From: JBBSHE01 sp038253325
GTDB taxonomy: Bacteria; Actinomycetota; Actinomycetes; Propionibacteriales; Nocardioidaceae
Direction: 5' to 3'
Length of the DNA: 64,000 nt
NCBI GenBank assembly: GCA_038253325.1
Contig: JBBSHE010000012.1
Coordinates: 1 to 64,000, forward strand
Shown: piece by piece, positions 41,857 through 49,771 of the stretch
Position numbering within the stretch: the first letter of the stretch is position 1
How the letters are laid out: each line of letters starts with the position of its first letter
The notes under the pieces: generated by a model
Database searches by the model: none
The model's input: the letters and a program-made list of their open reading frames with translations, nothing else
What the model was told of the DNA's origin: nothing
Made by a program: the position numbers and the translations under genes

Positions 41857-42632
41857 GGTCGCACCTGCGCCGGCAAGACCGGCTCGGGTGTCCTCGACAG
41901 CTGTCGTGACCGAACCCGGCGCATCACCGCGGTGAAGACCAGCGAGACCACCGCCACGGTCGCGATCACACCGAGCAGCGCCGCGTCACTTCCGGGCCAG
42001 GCAGCCCCTGCACCCTCGGCGCCCCAAAAAAGCCCGAACGACGTGAGCAGCACGCCGACGACGTACTTCAGCGTGTTCTCCGGAACCCGGGCTAAGGGGC
42101 CGCGGACGGCTACTCCGGCGACAGTGACCAGGACGACCGCGATCGAGGCTCCCAGCACCGCGAGAGGGATGCTGCCCTGGTTTGAACCGAAGGTGATCAC
42201 GATGAAGGCAACTTCGAGACCCTCCAGCAGAACGCCCTTGAACGACAACGTGAACGCATACCAGTCCCGGACGATCAGCCGAGAAGACGGGGCAGCGTCG
42301 TTCGCGGCCGCGAGCTGGCGAGCGTAGATCGCGTCCTCGTCGTGCAGGTCCTTGAAACCGGACGCGCGCAGGATCGCCTTGCGCAGCCAGCCCAAGCCGA
42401 AGACCAGGAGCAGACCGCCGACCACGAGCCGCAATCCGTTGAGCGGCACCAAGGTCAATGCCGGGCCGAGGGCTGCCACGATCGCGGCGAGCGCCAACAA
42501 GCCCATCGCCACGCCCTGGATGGCCGAGCGCCAGCTTCGGCTCACTCCGACGGCGAGGACGATCGTGAGGGCTTCGACCGCCTCGACCGTGCAGGCCAGG
42601 AACACGGCCAGGACAAGCAAGACGTCAGCCAT
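41853..42632 (-). CDS. COG4280-type integral membrane protein
   Basis: 259 residues with about seven transmembrane helices. The first, VLAVFLACTVEAVEALTIVL, contains a conserved Glu-Ala-x-Glu-Ala motif, and a later one, FKGVLLEGLEVAFIVITFGS, a second acidic motif. The two halves are related, suggesting an internal duplication as in UPF0016/GDT1-like cation transporters. Function is unknown, and cation transport is a guess. ATG at 42632 has a strong GAGGAGG six bases upstream. Co-translated with the 73-residue protein downstream. Confidence 0.82.
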   Translation of the reverse strand: MADVLLVLAVFLACTVEAVEALTIVLAVGVSRSWRSAIQGVAMGLLALAAIVAALGPALTLVPLNGLRLVVGGLLLVFGLGWLRKAILRASGFKDLHDEDAIYARQLAAANDAAPSSRLIVRDWYAFTLSFKGVLLEGLEVAFIVITFGSNQGSIPLAVLGASIAVVLVTVAGVAVRGPLARVPENTLKYVVGVLLTSFGLFWGAEGAGAAWPGSDAALLGVIATVAVVSLVFTAVMRRVRSRQLSRTPEPVLPAQVRP

Positions 42633-42717
42633 GGAGAACCTCCTCACGGACAACGAAGGCACGGTCGGGTCCGGCGAGCATTCCTCGAAGCCGGGCGCAA
42701 GCGTACTCGAGCGTCAT
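42625..42717 (-). CDS. Possible 30-residue upstream peptide
   Basis: ATG with a GAAGGG site 5-6 bases upstream opens a 30-codon frame (MTLEYACARLRGMLAGPDRA onward) ending eight bases inside the COG4280 gene. The overlap would couple its translation to that gene. Third codon positions are mostly G or C. No homologue is recalled, and it may be chance. Confidence 0.3.
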   Translation of the reverse strand: MTLEYACARLRGMLAGPDRAFVVREEVLHG

Positions 42718-42842
42718 CGTGCCCTTCTTGGGCGTTCGAAGGATGCTAACCCCGGGTCGCCTGCGAGCATCCGCGACCGGTCTTTGCGGCCGCGCGCCCA
42801 ACCGGGGCAGAGCCATCTCGGAGCGGCTCGTCCGAGGAAGAC

Positions 42843-43505
42843 TCAGCGGCGGCGGGCGAGCGTCACACCGTCGGCCACCGGCAGCAGGCAGAGCGTGATC
42901 CGTTGGTCGCCCGCGAGCTTCACATTGAGGGCCTGGAGGGCGAGCGTGTCCTCGTCCTCGGCGTCCTGGTCGAGCACCTTGCCGCCCCACAGTGTGTTGT
43001 CGAACGCGATCACGCCGCCGGGCCGTACGAGCCGTAGTAGCCGCTCGTAGTATCCGTCGTAGCCGGCCTTATCGGCATCGACGAACGCGAAATCGTATGC
43101 CGCCTGCTCGCCGTCCGCGAGCAGTTGGTCGAGCGTCTCGGCGGCGGGCGCGACGCGCAAGTCGATCTTGTCCGCGACCCCGGCCTCGTCCCAGTACTTG
43201 CTGGCCAGCGCAGTCCACTCCTCTGAGACGTCGCAGCATACGAGCTGCCCGTGCTCGGGCAGTGCGAGTGCGACGGCGGTGGACGAGTACCCGGTGAAGG
43301 TGCCGATCTCAATGCACCGGCGCGCCCCGGTCAGCTCGACCAACATGGCGAGGAATGCGCCCTCCTCCGGCGCGATCTGCATGCCGTGCTGGGGGATCGC
43401 GGCGGTCTCCTCGCGCAGCCGGGCAAGGACGTCGGGTTCCCGCGTGCCGACCTTGATGACGTATTCCGCGAGCTCGTCGGAGATGCCGATCGTCTTGTTC
43501 GCCAT
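42843..43505 (-). CDS. Class I SAM-dependent O-methyltransferase (COMT-like)
   Basis: 220 residues of the cation-dependent O-methyltransferase family. SAM motif I is RCIEIGTFTGYSSTAVALAL. The metal-binding Asp is in FAFVDADKAGYDGYYE, and a second metal region is GGVIAFDNTLWGGKVLD. The N-terminal EEGAFLAMLVELTGARR helix also fits. It methylates a catechol-like or small-molecule hydroxyl, with acceptor unknown. It is monocistronic, and the 196 bases upstream separate it from the accessory region. Confidence 0.93.
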   Translation of the reverse strand: MANKTIGISDELAEYVIKVGTREPDVLARLREETAAIPQHGMQIAPEEGAFLAMLVELTGARRCIEIGTFTGYSSTAVALALPEHGQLVCCDVSEEWTALASKYWDEAGVADKIDLRVAPAAETLDQLLADGEQAAYDFAFVDADKAGYDGYYERLLRLVRPGGVIAFDNTLWGGKVLDQDAEDEDTLALQALNVKLAGDQRITLCLLPVADGVTLARRR

Positions 43506-43701
43506 GGCTCGACTCTAGACCTGCGATCGCGCTCCCGCGCCGGGCCGAGCATGGCCCGCACTCGCGGCCAAGGAAGCAGGCGCACGGAAGCCGTCAAGGA
43601 ATTTTGACGGGTGGGTATTGAACTGGACTTGGGTCTGGTGCCACCGCCAAATCGGCCAGATGTCGGCTCGGATCCAGATGGTTGGCATGGCGGGGCGGCT
43701 A

Positions 43702-44284
43702 CTACATCCCGAACTTCGATCGAAACCAAGAGATTGAGCGGTGCGCTTCGTCCACGATCACAGTTCGAACGTCTCCGGGGCGCGGACCTTCCCCCGCCAG
43801 GTCGGACCTGCGGGTTGGCTGCGGCGTCGCGGAGGATGCGGGCGAACGTCGAGGGCTTGGGGAAGGCGAACAGCCTGCGTGCTCGTGGCTCGGGGTCGTA
43901 GCCGTTGGTGAAGTGGGTCTCGGTGCCCGACGCCTCGAAGATGAACGGGAGCCGGCCGCCGACCGTGAGCGCCTTGAGCCGCACCTCGGCGGGGAGCCCT
44001 TCGGGGTACATGGCCGACTGCCACTCCACGCCGGACAGGGGAGTGCCCTCCGGCTTGGCCTCGATGACGCCGACGGCCGACTTGTCGACGTACAACAGAT
44101 AGTCGGCCCGGCCGTGGCCCGCAGCCATGATCGACTTCCCGTACGGCGATGCCCTGGGCGGCGAACAGGTTCAGGTCCTTCTTGTCCTGGACCACACCCA
44201 GCCGGCGGCGACGAGCTGTCTGTCGATGAGCACCCGGGCGCGCTGCTCCGCGGCAAGGCGCAGTTCGTCATCCCCGTTGGTCAT
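43702..44284 (-). pseudogene. hsdR: Decayed type I restriction enzyme R subunit (hsdR) fragment
   Basis: Recognisable HsdR pieces lie in three frames: an N-terminal part from ATG 44284 (RVLIDRQLVAAGWV), then VQDKKDLNLFAAQGIAVRE after one frameshift, then GRADYLLYVDKSAVGVIEAK after a second, the PD-D/ExK nuclease core with Asp and Glu-x-Lys intact. After about RILRDAAANP the sequence jumps to a helicase motif II fragment (TVIVDEAHRSISW) and stops. At least two frameshifts and one internal deletion are therefore present, and most of the helicase is missing. It cannot make a functional subunit. Confidence 0.85.
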
Positions 44285-44408
44285 GTCGGGACAAGGCTAA
44301 CGGCCAACAGCGGGACAGACGGGGCTTCTGTGGCCACTCGCGGCCGAACCTCTGCCTTGGGGAGTGAGGGCGGATGACAGGAGGCCGCCGCGAACCCAGG
44401 AGATCACC

Positions 44409-44606
44409 ATGGCTGCCACCATCACGCGCCGGCTCGTCTCGCTCACCGACGCCGCTGACGCGCTCGCCGTGTCGACGCGGACGGTCCGCCGCTACATCGC
44501 CGACGGCCAGCTCGAGGCAGTGCGGCTCGGACGCAAGACGCTGAGGATCAAGGTCGACTTGATCGAGCGGTTCATCGACGCCAGGCCGGTCGGCAACTGG
44601 CGGTAG
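44409..44606 (+). CDS. Excisionase/AlpA-like helix-turn-helix protein
   Basis: 65 residues of the MerR-type winged HTH found in phage and integrative-element excisionases: SLTDAADALAVSTRTVRRYI, then ADGQLEAVRLGRKTLRIKVD (the wing), then LIERFI. AGGAG lies just before the ATG. No integrase gene accompanies it, and it sits between the decayed hsdR and the tRNA cluster, so it is probably an orphan from a lost mobile element. It could alternatively be a small regulator. Confidence 0.82.
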   Translation: MAATITRRLVSLTDAADALAVSTRTVRRYIADGQLEAVRLGRKTLRIKVDLIERFIDARPVGNWR

Positions 44607-44684
44607 GACCGACGCGGGTGGCTGAGGGATGGATCTCCGGCATTGTTCGATCCCGTATGGCGTGTTCCTGCCATAGTGCGAGGC

Positions 44685-45326
44685 ATGCCGAGGTTCCCGG
44701 TCCCTGACGTCCTGCTCCGCACTCTCGGTCGCCAGCTCGGCTGGCCGTCCGGGCCGCTCGGCGCCGTTGTTGCGCGGATGCTCAACAAGGGGAACAGGCC
44801 CACGATCACCGCCGCGGTCGGAGCCCTCGAGTTGAGCGGGACAGAGGAGGTCGCGGACATCGGCTTCGGTGGGGGGCTCGGTCTCGTACTGCTGCTCGAC
44901 GCGACCCGTGACGGCGGGAGAGTCCACGGTGTCGAGCCATCGCCCGACATGCTGAAGCGAGCACGCAGGGCACACCACGAGGAGGTGGCGGCCGGGCGCC
45001 TCGCACTGCACGAGGCCGGCATGGAGGCGCTGCCCATCGCGGACGGTGCCCTCGACGGCTGGATCAGCCTCAACACCGTCTACTTCATCGAGGACCTGCC
45101 ACCGGCCCTCGCCGAGCTGTGCCGAGTGCTGGCGCCCGCGGGGTCGGGCGTCCTGGGGATCGCCGACCCGGAATGGATGGCACAACAGGCGTTCATCAAG
45201 CACAACTTCACGGTGCGACCCGTGACCGACGTGGTGGCCGCGCTCACCGCGGCAGGCCTCACCGTCGAGCAACGCACCATGCAGGGCCCTCAGCCCTTCA
45301 ACCTGCTGGTTTGCCGTCCGGTCTGA
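44685..45326 (+). CDS. Class I SAM-dependent methyltransferase
   Basis: 213 residues. SAM-binding motif I is ADIGFGGGLGLVLLLDAT, motif II VHGVEPSPDMLKRARRA, and the acidic post-motif region is IADGALDGWISLNTVYFIED. UbiE/ArsM-like overall, with unknown substrate. ATG at 44685 is preferred over an in-frame TTG at 44643 because it follows GTGCGAGGC and begins the conserved part. It is followed by a hairpin terminator (45345-45370) and then the opposed tRNA cluster. Confidence 0.85.
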   Translation: MPRFPVPDVLLRTLGRQLGWPSGPLGAVVARMLNKGNRPTITAAVGALELSGTEEVADIGFGGGLGLVLLLDATRDGGRVHGVEPSPDMLKRARRAHHEEVAAGRLALHEAGMEALPIADGALDGWISLNTVYFIEDLPPALAELCRVLAPAGSGVLGIADPEWMAQQAFIKHNFTVRPVTDVVAALTAAGLTVEQRTMQGPQPFNLLVCRPV

Positions 45327-45344
45327 CAGGTCCAAGAACAGGGC

Positions 45345-45370
45345 AGGAGCGGCCAAGTCTGGCCGCTCCT
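45345..45370. terminator. Hairpin terminator between methyltransferase gene and tRNA cluster
   Basis: AGGAGCGGCCA and its exact complement TGGCCGCTCCT enclose a 4-base loop, an 11-pair GC-rich stem followed by TGTTCC. It lies 18 bases after the methyltransferase stop. On the other strand it lies downstream of tRNA-Val, so it may serve both directions. Confidence 0.75.
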
Positions 45371-45434
45371 TGTTCCCCGAATGTTCCCCGTTTCAGATCC
45401 GGTTTCGAAAAACCGCCTCTGACCTGGGAAAACG

Positions 45435-45509
45435 TGGTGGGCGATACTGGGTTCGAACCAGTGACCTCTTCCGTGTCAGGGAAGCGCGCTACCGCTGCGC
45501 CAATCGCCC
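45435..45509 (-). tRNA. tRNA-Val (GAC)
   Basis: 75 bases including an encoded 3' CCA. The acceptor stem is GGGCGAT with ATCGCCC, the T-loop is GGTTCGAACCC, and the anticodon loop CTGACAC gives GAC. Last of three co-oriented tRNA genes (Gly, Cys, Val). Confidence 0.95.
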
Positions 45510-45533
45510 GAGTGCGAAACCCGGTGGGTGTCG

Positions 45534-45604
45534 AGGTGGGTACGGGATTCGAACCCGTGTAGACGGCTTTGCAGGCCGTTGCCTCGCCTCTCGGCCAACC
45601 CACC
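45534..45604 (-). tRNA. tRNA-Cys (GCA)
   Basis: 71 bases, no encoded CCA. The acceptor stem is GGTGGGT with ACCCACC and discriminator U as expected for cysteine. The anticodon loop CTGCAAA gives GCA. Separated from tRNA-Val by 24 bases and from tRNA-Gly by 24 bases. Confidence 0.95.
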
Positions 45605-45628
45605 GCAGGTCCGCCGAGACCCGCTTCG

Positions 45629-45701
45629 AGCGGACGACGGGATTCGAACCCGCGACCCTCACCTTGGCAAGGTGATGCTCTACCAACTGAGCCACGTCCG
45701 C
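45629..45701 (-). tRNA. tRNA-Gly (GCC)
   Basis: 73 bases, no encoded CCA. The acceptor stem is GCGGACG with CGTCCGC and discriminator U. The anticodon loop TTGCCAA gives GCC. First gene of the Gly-Cys-Val tRNA cluster, divergent from the aminotransferase gene. Confidence 0.95.
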
Positions 45702-45816
45702 AGACACCCGAAGGTGCGAGTGCTGACTTTAGCCGATCGGCTCGGAGCGACAAACCCGCGACGACGACCGGAGCGGTCGTGGTCCGGGGTCTGGGGCCGG
45801 GGCTTAGGGTCGGACC

Positions 45817-46638
45817 ATGCGTGCTTGGATCGACGGCCGGGTCCTGGACGATGCGACCCGACCGGCATTGTCCGTGCTCGATCATGCCGTCACCGTCGGC
45901 GACGGTGTGTTCGAGGTAGTCAAGGTGATCGATCGGCAGCCGTTCGCCATCACCCGGCACCTCCGGCGGATGTCCAGGTCGGCGGCTGGGTTGGGGCTTC
46001 CCGCTCCCGACCAGGCGGTCGTCCGGGATGCCGTCACGACCCTGCTGGGGGCCGATCCCATCGCGTACGGGCGGGTGCGGATCACGTACACCGCCGGCGT
46101 GTCGCCGCTCGGCTCCGAGCGCGGAGCCGGTCCCCCGCAGCTCATGGTCGTTGCAACCGCCGCCGAGCCGGCGCCGCCGACCACGGCCGTCATGACCGTT
46201 CCCTGGGTACGCAACGACCGCGGTGCCCTCACCGGGCTGAAGACCACGTCCTACGCCGAGAACGTGCTCGCGCTTGCCCGCGCCCGTGCACAGGGCGCGA
46301 CCGAGGCCCTGTTCGAGAACACCCGTGGACAACTCTGTGAAGGCACGGGGACCAACGTCTTCTGTGTGGTCGGCGGCGTCGCGACGACGCCACCGCTGTC
46401 GTCGGGATGCCTCGCCGGCATCACCCGGGAGCTGGTCCTCGAGTGGACAGAGGTGGTCGAGCGTGACATCACGATGGATGAGTTCGCGACCGTCCAGGAG
46501 GCGTTCTTGACCTCGACCAACCGCGACGTTCAGGCTGTCGACGCGTGCGACGGGCGACCGCTGGACGGTCCGGGCACCGTGACCAAAGAGATCGCCGATG
46601 TGTTCGCCCGAAGGATGGCGGAGGACCCGGACCCCTGA
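45817..46638 (+). CDS. Class IV aminotransferase (aminodeoxychorismate lyase-like)
   Basis: 273-residue fold-type IV PLP enzyme. The PLP lysine is in GLKTTSYAENVLALARA. The conserved Glu region is ALFENTRGQLCEGTGTNVFC, and the N-terminal SVLDHAVTVGDGVFEVVKV matches the family. Candidates are 4-amino-4-deoxychorismate lyase (PabC, folate pathway), branched-chain or D-amino-acid aminotransferase. Length and the TNVF motif favour PabC but do not prove it. The ATG begins the expected N-terminus. Confidence 0.9.
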   Translation: MRAWIDGRVLDDATRPALSVLDHAVTVGDGVFEVVKVIDRQPFAITRHLRRMSRSAAGLGLPAPDQAVVRDAVTTLLGADPIAYGRVRITYTAGVSPLGSERGAGPPQLMVVATAAEPAPPTTAVMTVPWVRNDRGALTGLKTTSYAENVLALARARAQGATEALFENTRGQLCEGTGTNVFCVVGGVATTPPLSSGCLAGITRELVLEWTEVVERDITMDEFATVQEAFLTSTNRDVQAVDACDGRPLDGPGTVTKEIADVFARRMAEDPDP

Positions 46639-46655
46639 CGGATGCCCTGCGCGCG

Positions 46656-47711
46656 TCACGGCGATCGTGCCGGATGCCTGACCGCGCGCTCGTGGTGCTC
46701 GAGGTATCCGGTTCGGCTCGCCGACCCGGATACGAGGAGGCACGGCAGACATCGTGCCATCGGCAGCAACGCTCGGCTCGGTACATCGCCGGGGTCGACC
46801 CATTCGACAGCGCCGATCTCCGTTGCCTGCAGGGTCATCGTGTCGAGGATCGACGAGTCGTGCGTACCGCCGTCGAAGACCAGCAGGCAGGCGTCGTCCC
46901 ACCCGTGCTCACACGGAAGCCAGTCGACCAGCAGGAGCTCGCCAATCGAGTCCGTGAGATCCAGGTCGAGCTCCTCCTGGACCTCTCGGACAGCACCAAG
47001 GCGTGGCGACTCCGCACGCTCGACGACGCCGCCGGGGAGGTCCCACCCACCGCCGTACGGTCCCTGCGTCATCAGGATCCGGGCGTCCTCGTCGCGAACG
47101 ACCGCCTTCGCGACGACGCGTTTGAGCGGGAGCCAGGCATTTGCCAGGCCGATCCGACCCGCGCGGGTCGAGGGGTCGGGATCATCGCGGAGCCGTGCCA
47201 AGACGACGTTGTCGCGGCGTCGGCCGGCCAGGGTCTCGCGACCACGCAGCACACCCTCGGGTCGCATCCCGGCGCGAATCGCCGTCCAGTACGAGGCGAT
47301 GTTGTCTGGTTCGACGTACGCCTCGACCCGCTCCATCGCGAGCTCGCCGAACGCGTACCGGACGACCAGGCGAACCGCCCGGGTGGCGATCCCGCGGCCG
47401 CGATATGGCGCGTAGACCGCCCAGGAGAGCGCGCCGATGTTGTCGCCATGGTCCTTGACGTCGACCGCACCCACCGGCCGGCCGTCGACCTCGATCGCGA
47501 ATGCGACGATCCGTCGACCATCGGCGTACGCACGCCGCATCTCGTCGACCCACGCCTTCATCCTCTCGACCGACGGGATCACGGCCGGAAAGCCGAAGCG
47601 GCACGCCATCTCCTCGTCGTGCGCAAGGCGGGCAGGCTCGATATCGGCGTCTCGCCACGCACGCACGGTCACGTGGTCGTCGACGAGAATGGGCTGTGGA
47701 GGCAGGCTCAC
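46656..47711 (-). CDS. GNAT acetyltransferase-Nudix hydrolase fusion
   Basis: 351 residues. Residues about 5-175 form a RimJ-like GNAT domain (VTVRAWRDADIEPARLA, acetyl-CoA loop APYRGRGIATRAVRL). Residues about 190-320 form a Nudix domain with the box GGVVERAESPRLGAVREVQEEL, fitting GX5EX7REUXEE. The glycine near the end of the box is replaced by Asp. The fusion suggests linked acetylation and nucleotide-derivative cleavage. Substrates are unknown. GTG at 47711 is chosen over a GTG at 47747, which adds only 12 basic residues. Confidence 0.85.
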   Translation of the reverse strand: MSLPPQPILVDDHVTVRAWRDADIEPARLAHDEEMACRFGFPAVIPSVERMKAWVDEMRRAYADGRRIVAFAIEVDGRPVGAVDVKDHGDNIGALSWAVYAPYRGRGIATRAVRLVVRYAFGELAMERVEAYVEPDNIASYWTAIRAGMRPEGVLRGRETLAGRRRDNVVLARLRDDPDPSTRAGRIGLANAWLPLKRVVAKAVVRDEDARILMTQGPYGGGWDLPGGVVERAESPRLGAVREVQEELDLDLTDSIGELLLVDWLPCEHGWDDACLLVFDGGTHDSSILDTMTLQATEIGAVEWVDPGDVPSRALLPMARCLPCLLVSGSASRTGYLEHHERAVRHPARSP

Positions 47712-47805
47712 CTGCGCAACTCTACGAAGCCGCGAGCCCGACGCCACAGCGTGCCCACTGGCGGACTAGGAGACCCGGGTACGGATGGGGTCGCGATGAC
47801 GGCGG

Positions 47806-48363
47806 TCAGTCGGTACCGGCGCGCTGACGCTCGCGGTAAGCCGCGACGTGGAGCCGGTTGCCGCACGTCCGGGCGTCGCAGTAGCGCTTGGACCGGTTGC
47901 GTGACAAGTCCACCAGGACGTGTTCGCACCCGGGTGCTTCACACATCCTGAGCCGGTCGATCTGCTCAGCGACCACCACCTGGGCGAGTGCCATGCAGCC
48001 ATCGACGAGCAGATGCTCGGCCAGCCGGGCGCCGTGAGCGTGGTAGTGCATGTGCCAGCCGAGGCCGTCATGATCGGTGAGTCGCGGCGCGACCTGGGCC
48101 GTGGCGAGCAGATCGTTCACATACGGCGCCGCGGTTGCCTGCTCGTGGTGCTCGAATGCGGCGGCGAACCGGGCGCGTACGGCATGGACGTCGACAAGAT
48201 CCGATTCGGTCAGGGCGTCGACGCCGCTTATCTCGTGCTCCTTCACGAATCGCTCGAGGTCCGCGATGTCGGCGAGGCCCTCATGCACGCTGCGTTCAGG
48301 CGCGGTGTTGACCAGATCGATGACATCGAGAAGAGAGTGCTCGGTGTCGTGATTGAAGATCAT
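47806..48363 (-). CDS. CGNR zinc-finger (ABATE domain) putative regulator
   Basis: 185 residues. An N-terminal ABATE domain (LLDVIDLVNTAPERSVHEGL and AVRARFAAAFEHHEQA) precedes the C-terminal CGNR finger: RMCEAPGCEHVLVDLSRNRS, then KRYCDARTCGNRLHVAAYRE. The finger's cysteines and the CGNR tetrad are intact. Such proteins are thought to act as stress-responsive transcription regulators. ATG at 48363 is preferred over an in-frame TTG at 48372. Same strand as the SsgA-like gene 60 bases upstream. Confidence 0.9.
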   Translation of the reverse strand: MIFNHDTEHSLLDVIDLVNTAPERSVHEGLADIADLERFVKEHEISGVDALTESDLVDVHAVRARFAAAFEHHEQATAAPYVNDLLATAQVAPRLTDHDGLGWHMHYHAHGARLAEHLLVDGCMALAQVVVAEQIDRLRMCEAPGCEHVLVDLSRNRSKRYCDARTCGNRLHVAAYRERQRAGTD

Positions 48364-48423
48364 CGATGTCAACTGTAGCCAGCGCAGACGGACGATGACG
48401 GTTTCGCGGCTACGGTCGGGACA

Positions 48424-48843
48424 TCAGGAAGCGAGCAGTTGCTCGATCGCGGCGTCCACGTCGACCGATAGGTCTTCGGCGCCGAACGGGACCGCGTCGT
48501 CGGTGGCATGCAGAAAGTCGGCGACGTCGATGCTGTGGGCCTGCAACAGCGCATCGCCCTCGGGCGACGACAGCTCGAGAATGATCAGCGCGTGGCCCTC
48601 GGCGTCCAGGAACGGCCAGGCGCGAATGTCGCCTTCACCGCATGGGTGGTACAACCCGTCCCGCAGGAGCTGGCGCGCGAAGACCCAGCGCACAACGCCG
48701 GTGGCGGTGTGGAACTCTGCGACGACCGCGTACGGATCCGACCGGTCGTACATCAGTTGGGCGTCCATCGGCACCGCGATCCCGTCCGAGTCGATGAGGT
48801 CGAGGGTGACGTCACGGGTGATGCAGTAGGGGGTGACGTCCAC
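48424..48843 (-). CDS. SsgA-like sporulation/cell-division regulator (SALP)
   Basis: 139 residues. Family-diagnostic segments are LMYDRSDPYAVVAEFHTATG, VRWVFARQLLRDGLYHPCGE, GDIRAWPF and ILELSSPEGDALLQAHSIDV. SALPs occur in morphologically complex actinomycetes, where SsgB-type members help place FtsZ at division or sporulation septa. In Streptomyces coelicolor ssgB lies, as I recall, near thrS, as here, so this is probably the SsgB-type member. GTG at 48843 begins the conserved N-terminus. Confidence 0.92.
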   Translation of the reverse strand: MDVTPYCITRDVTLDLIDSDGIAVPMDAQLMYDRSDPYAVVAEFHTATGVVRWVFARQLLRDGLYHPCGEGDIRAWPFLDAEGHALIILELSSPEGDALLQAHSIDVADFLHATDDAVPFGAEDLSVDVDAAIEQLLAS

Positions 48844-49018
48844 GGCTGGTCGGCCCTCTCGTTCGGCGTTTGGCGACTTCTCCCATGAGGACGCGCGGCG
48901 ACCAGAAAGGTCACGGTTCGGCGAGAAAAGTGCGTTGCATCGAGGCGATTCGCAACCGATGTACTGGTTTGTGAGCGACGGCGGTGCTCGGTCCAGGGTG
49001 CGCTAACCTGGACCGCCC

Positions 49019-49093
49019 GGGCGATTGGCGCAGTGGTAGCGCGCTTCGTTCACACCGAAGAGGTCACTGGTTCGAACCCAGTATCGCCCACCA
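49019..49093 (+). tRNA. tRNA-Val (CAC)
   Basis: 75 bases including an encoded CCA. The acceptor stem and T-arm are identical to the tRNA-Val(GAC) at 45435. The anticodon loop TTCACAC gives CAC. Only five positions differ between the two genes, and they face opposite ways. It marks the left edge of a gene-poor accessory stretch. Confidence 0.95.
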
Positions 49094-49771
49094 GTGTTTG
49101 CGCCGGTCATCCCTGAAGGACGGGGCAGGTCAAGAGTGCAGACCGGTCCCATTTCTTTCCCCGACCCGGCTGGTGAGCGCGCCGAGGTAGGGGTCGGGGT
49201 CAAGGCTCGGGCGTAGCCCGACCGGGTAGCGGCCGGGGGGCCTTGACGCCGGCTCCGTTCGGCGCATGATGTGGAGCTGTCGGGGTAGCGGGTGGTGGTT
49301 GGCGTTGGTTCCTTGTCGGTGGGGTAGGTAGGGGGACGGTGTCTCACATCATTGCCGTTGCCGGGGGTGGGGAGCTGGCGTGTGGCGGCTCGGTCATCAC
49401 TTCGTGGCGCCGGGGCGTGCAAGTCGTGCCGCGGGCCGCATGATGGGGTTCGCCGACGTTGAGGAGGACGGTCAGTCGGGGTCAATCAGAAGGGGCGACC
49501 ACGCCGTTCCTGCCAGCCAGGGCGGGTTGGGGGTCATGACCTGCGCGGCCTCGCGGCCGACCGTCGGGATCTGGGGGTTCATACCGCTGCTCCGGTCGCT
49601 GCTCTGGTCGCTGCTCCGGTCGGTGGTCGGGGCGGGTGGAGGGCTCGGACGTGGTGGTCACGCAGGGCGTAGAACACGAACTCGGTCTGCATACGGTCCC
49701 GGCAGCCGGCACCGGTCGAGCAGATCCTCACCGGCCGGGCTGAACAGGTCACTCATCTAGAGCGTCGTTCT
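49094..49771. other. Gene-poor stretch after tRNA-Val(CAC), mobile-element-like remnant
   Basis: 678 bases without a convincing gene. It contains the paired hairpins at 49199-49247 and a run of 12-base CGGTCGCTGCTC repeats near 49584-49620. There is also a possible 36-codon minus-strand frame at 49472-49582 (starting MNPQIPTVGREAAQV). Base composition stays GC-rich but codon structure is lost. The position directly behind a tRNA gene suggests remains of an integrated element. Confidence 0.5.
49199..49247. repeat. Nested inverted repeats downstream of tRNA-Val(CAC)
   Basis: GTCAAGGC (49199-49206) pairs with GCCTTGAC (49240-49247). Inside, TCGGGC-GTA-GCCCGA (49207-49221) forms a second perfect stem with a 3-base loop. 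Such compact structured blocks occur in integrative plasmids, but function here is not known. Confidence 0.6.

Noticed and set aside
45435..45509. tRNA-Val(GAC) as an occupied attachment site
   Set aside because: I could not find a second direct copy of its 3' end flanking the decayed genes; the other copy belongs to an intact tRNA gene.
49472..49582. 36-codon minus-strand frame starting MNPQIPTVGREAAQV
   Set aside because: No ribosome site or recalled homologue strong enough to annotate; kept only as a note in the gene-poor stretch.
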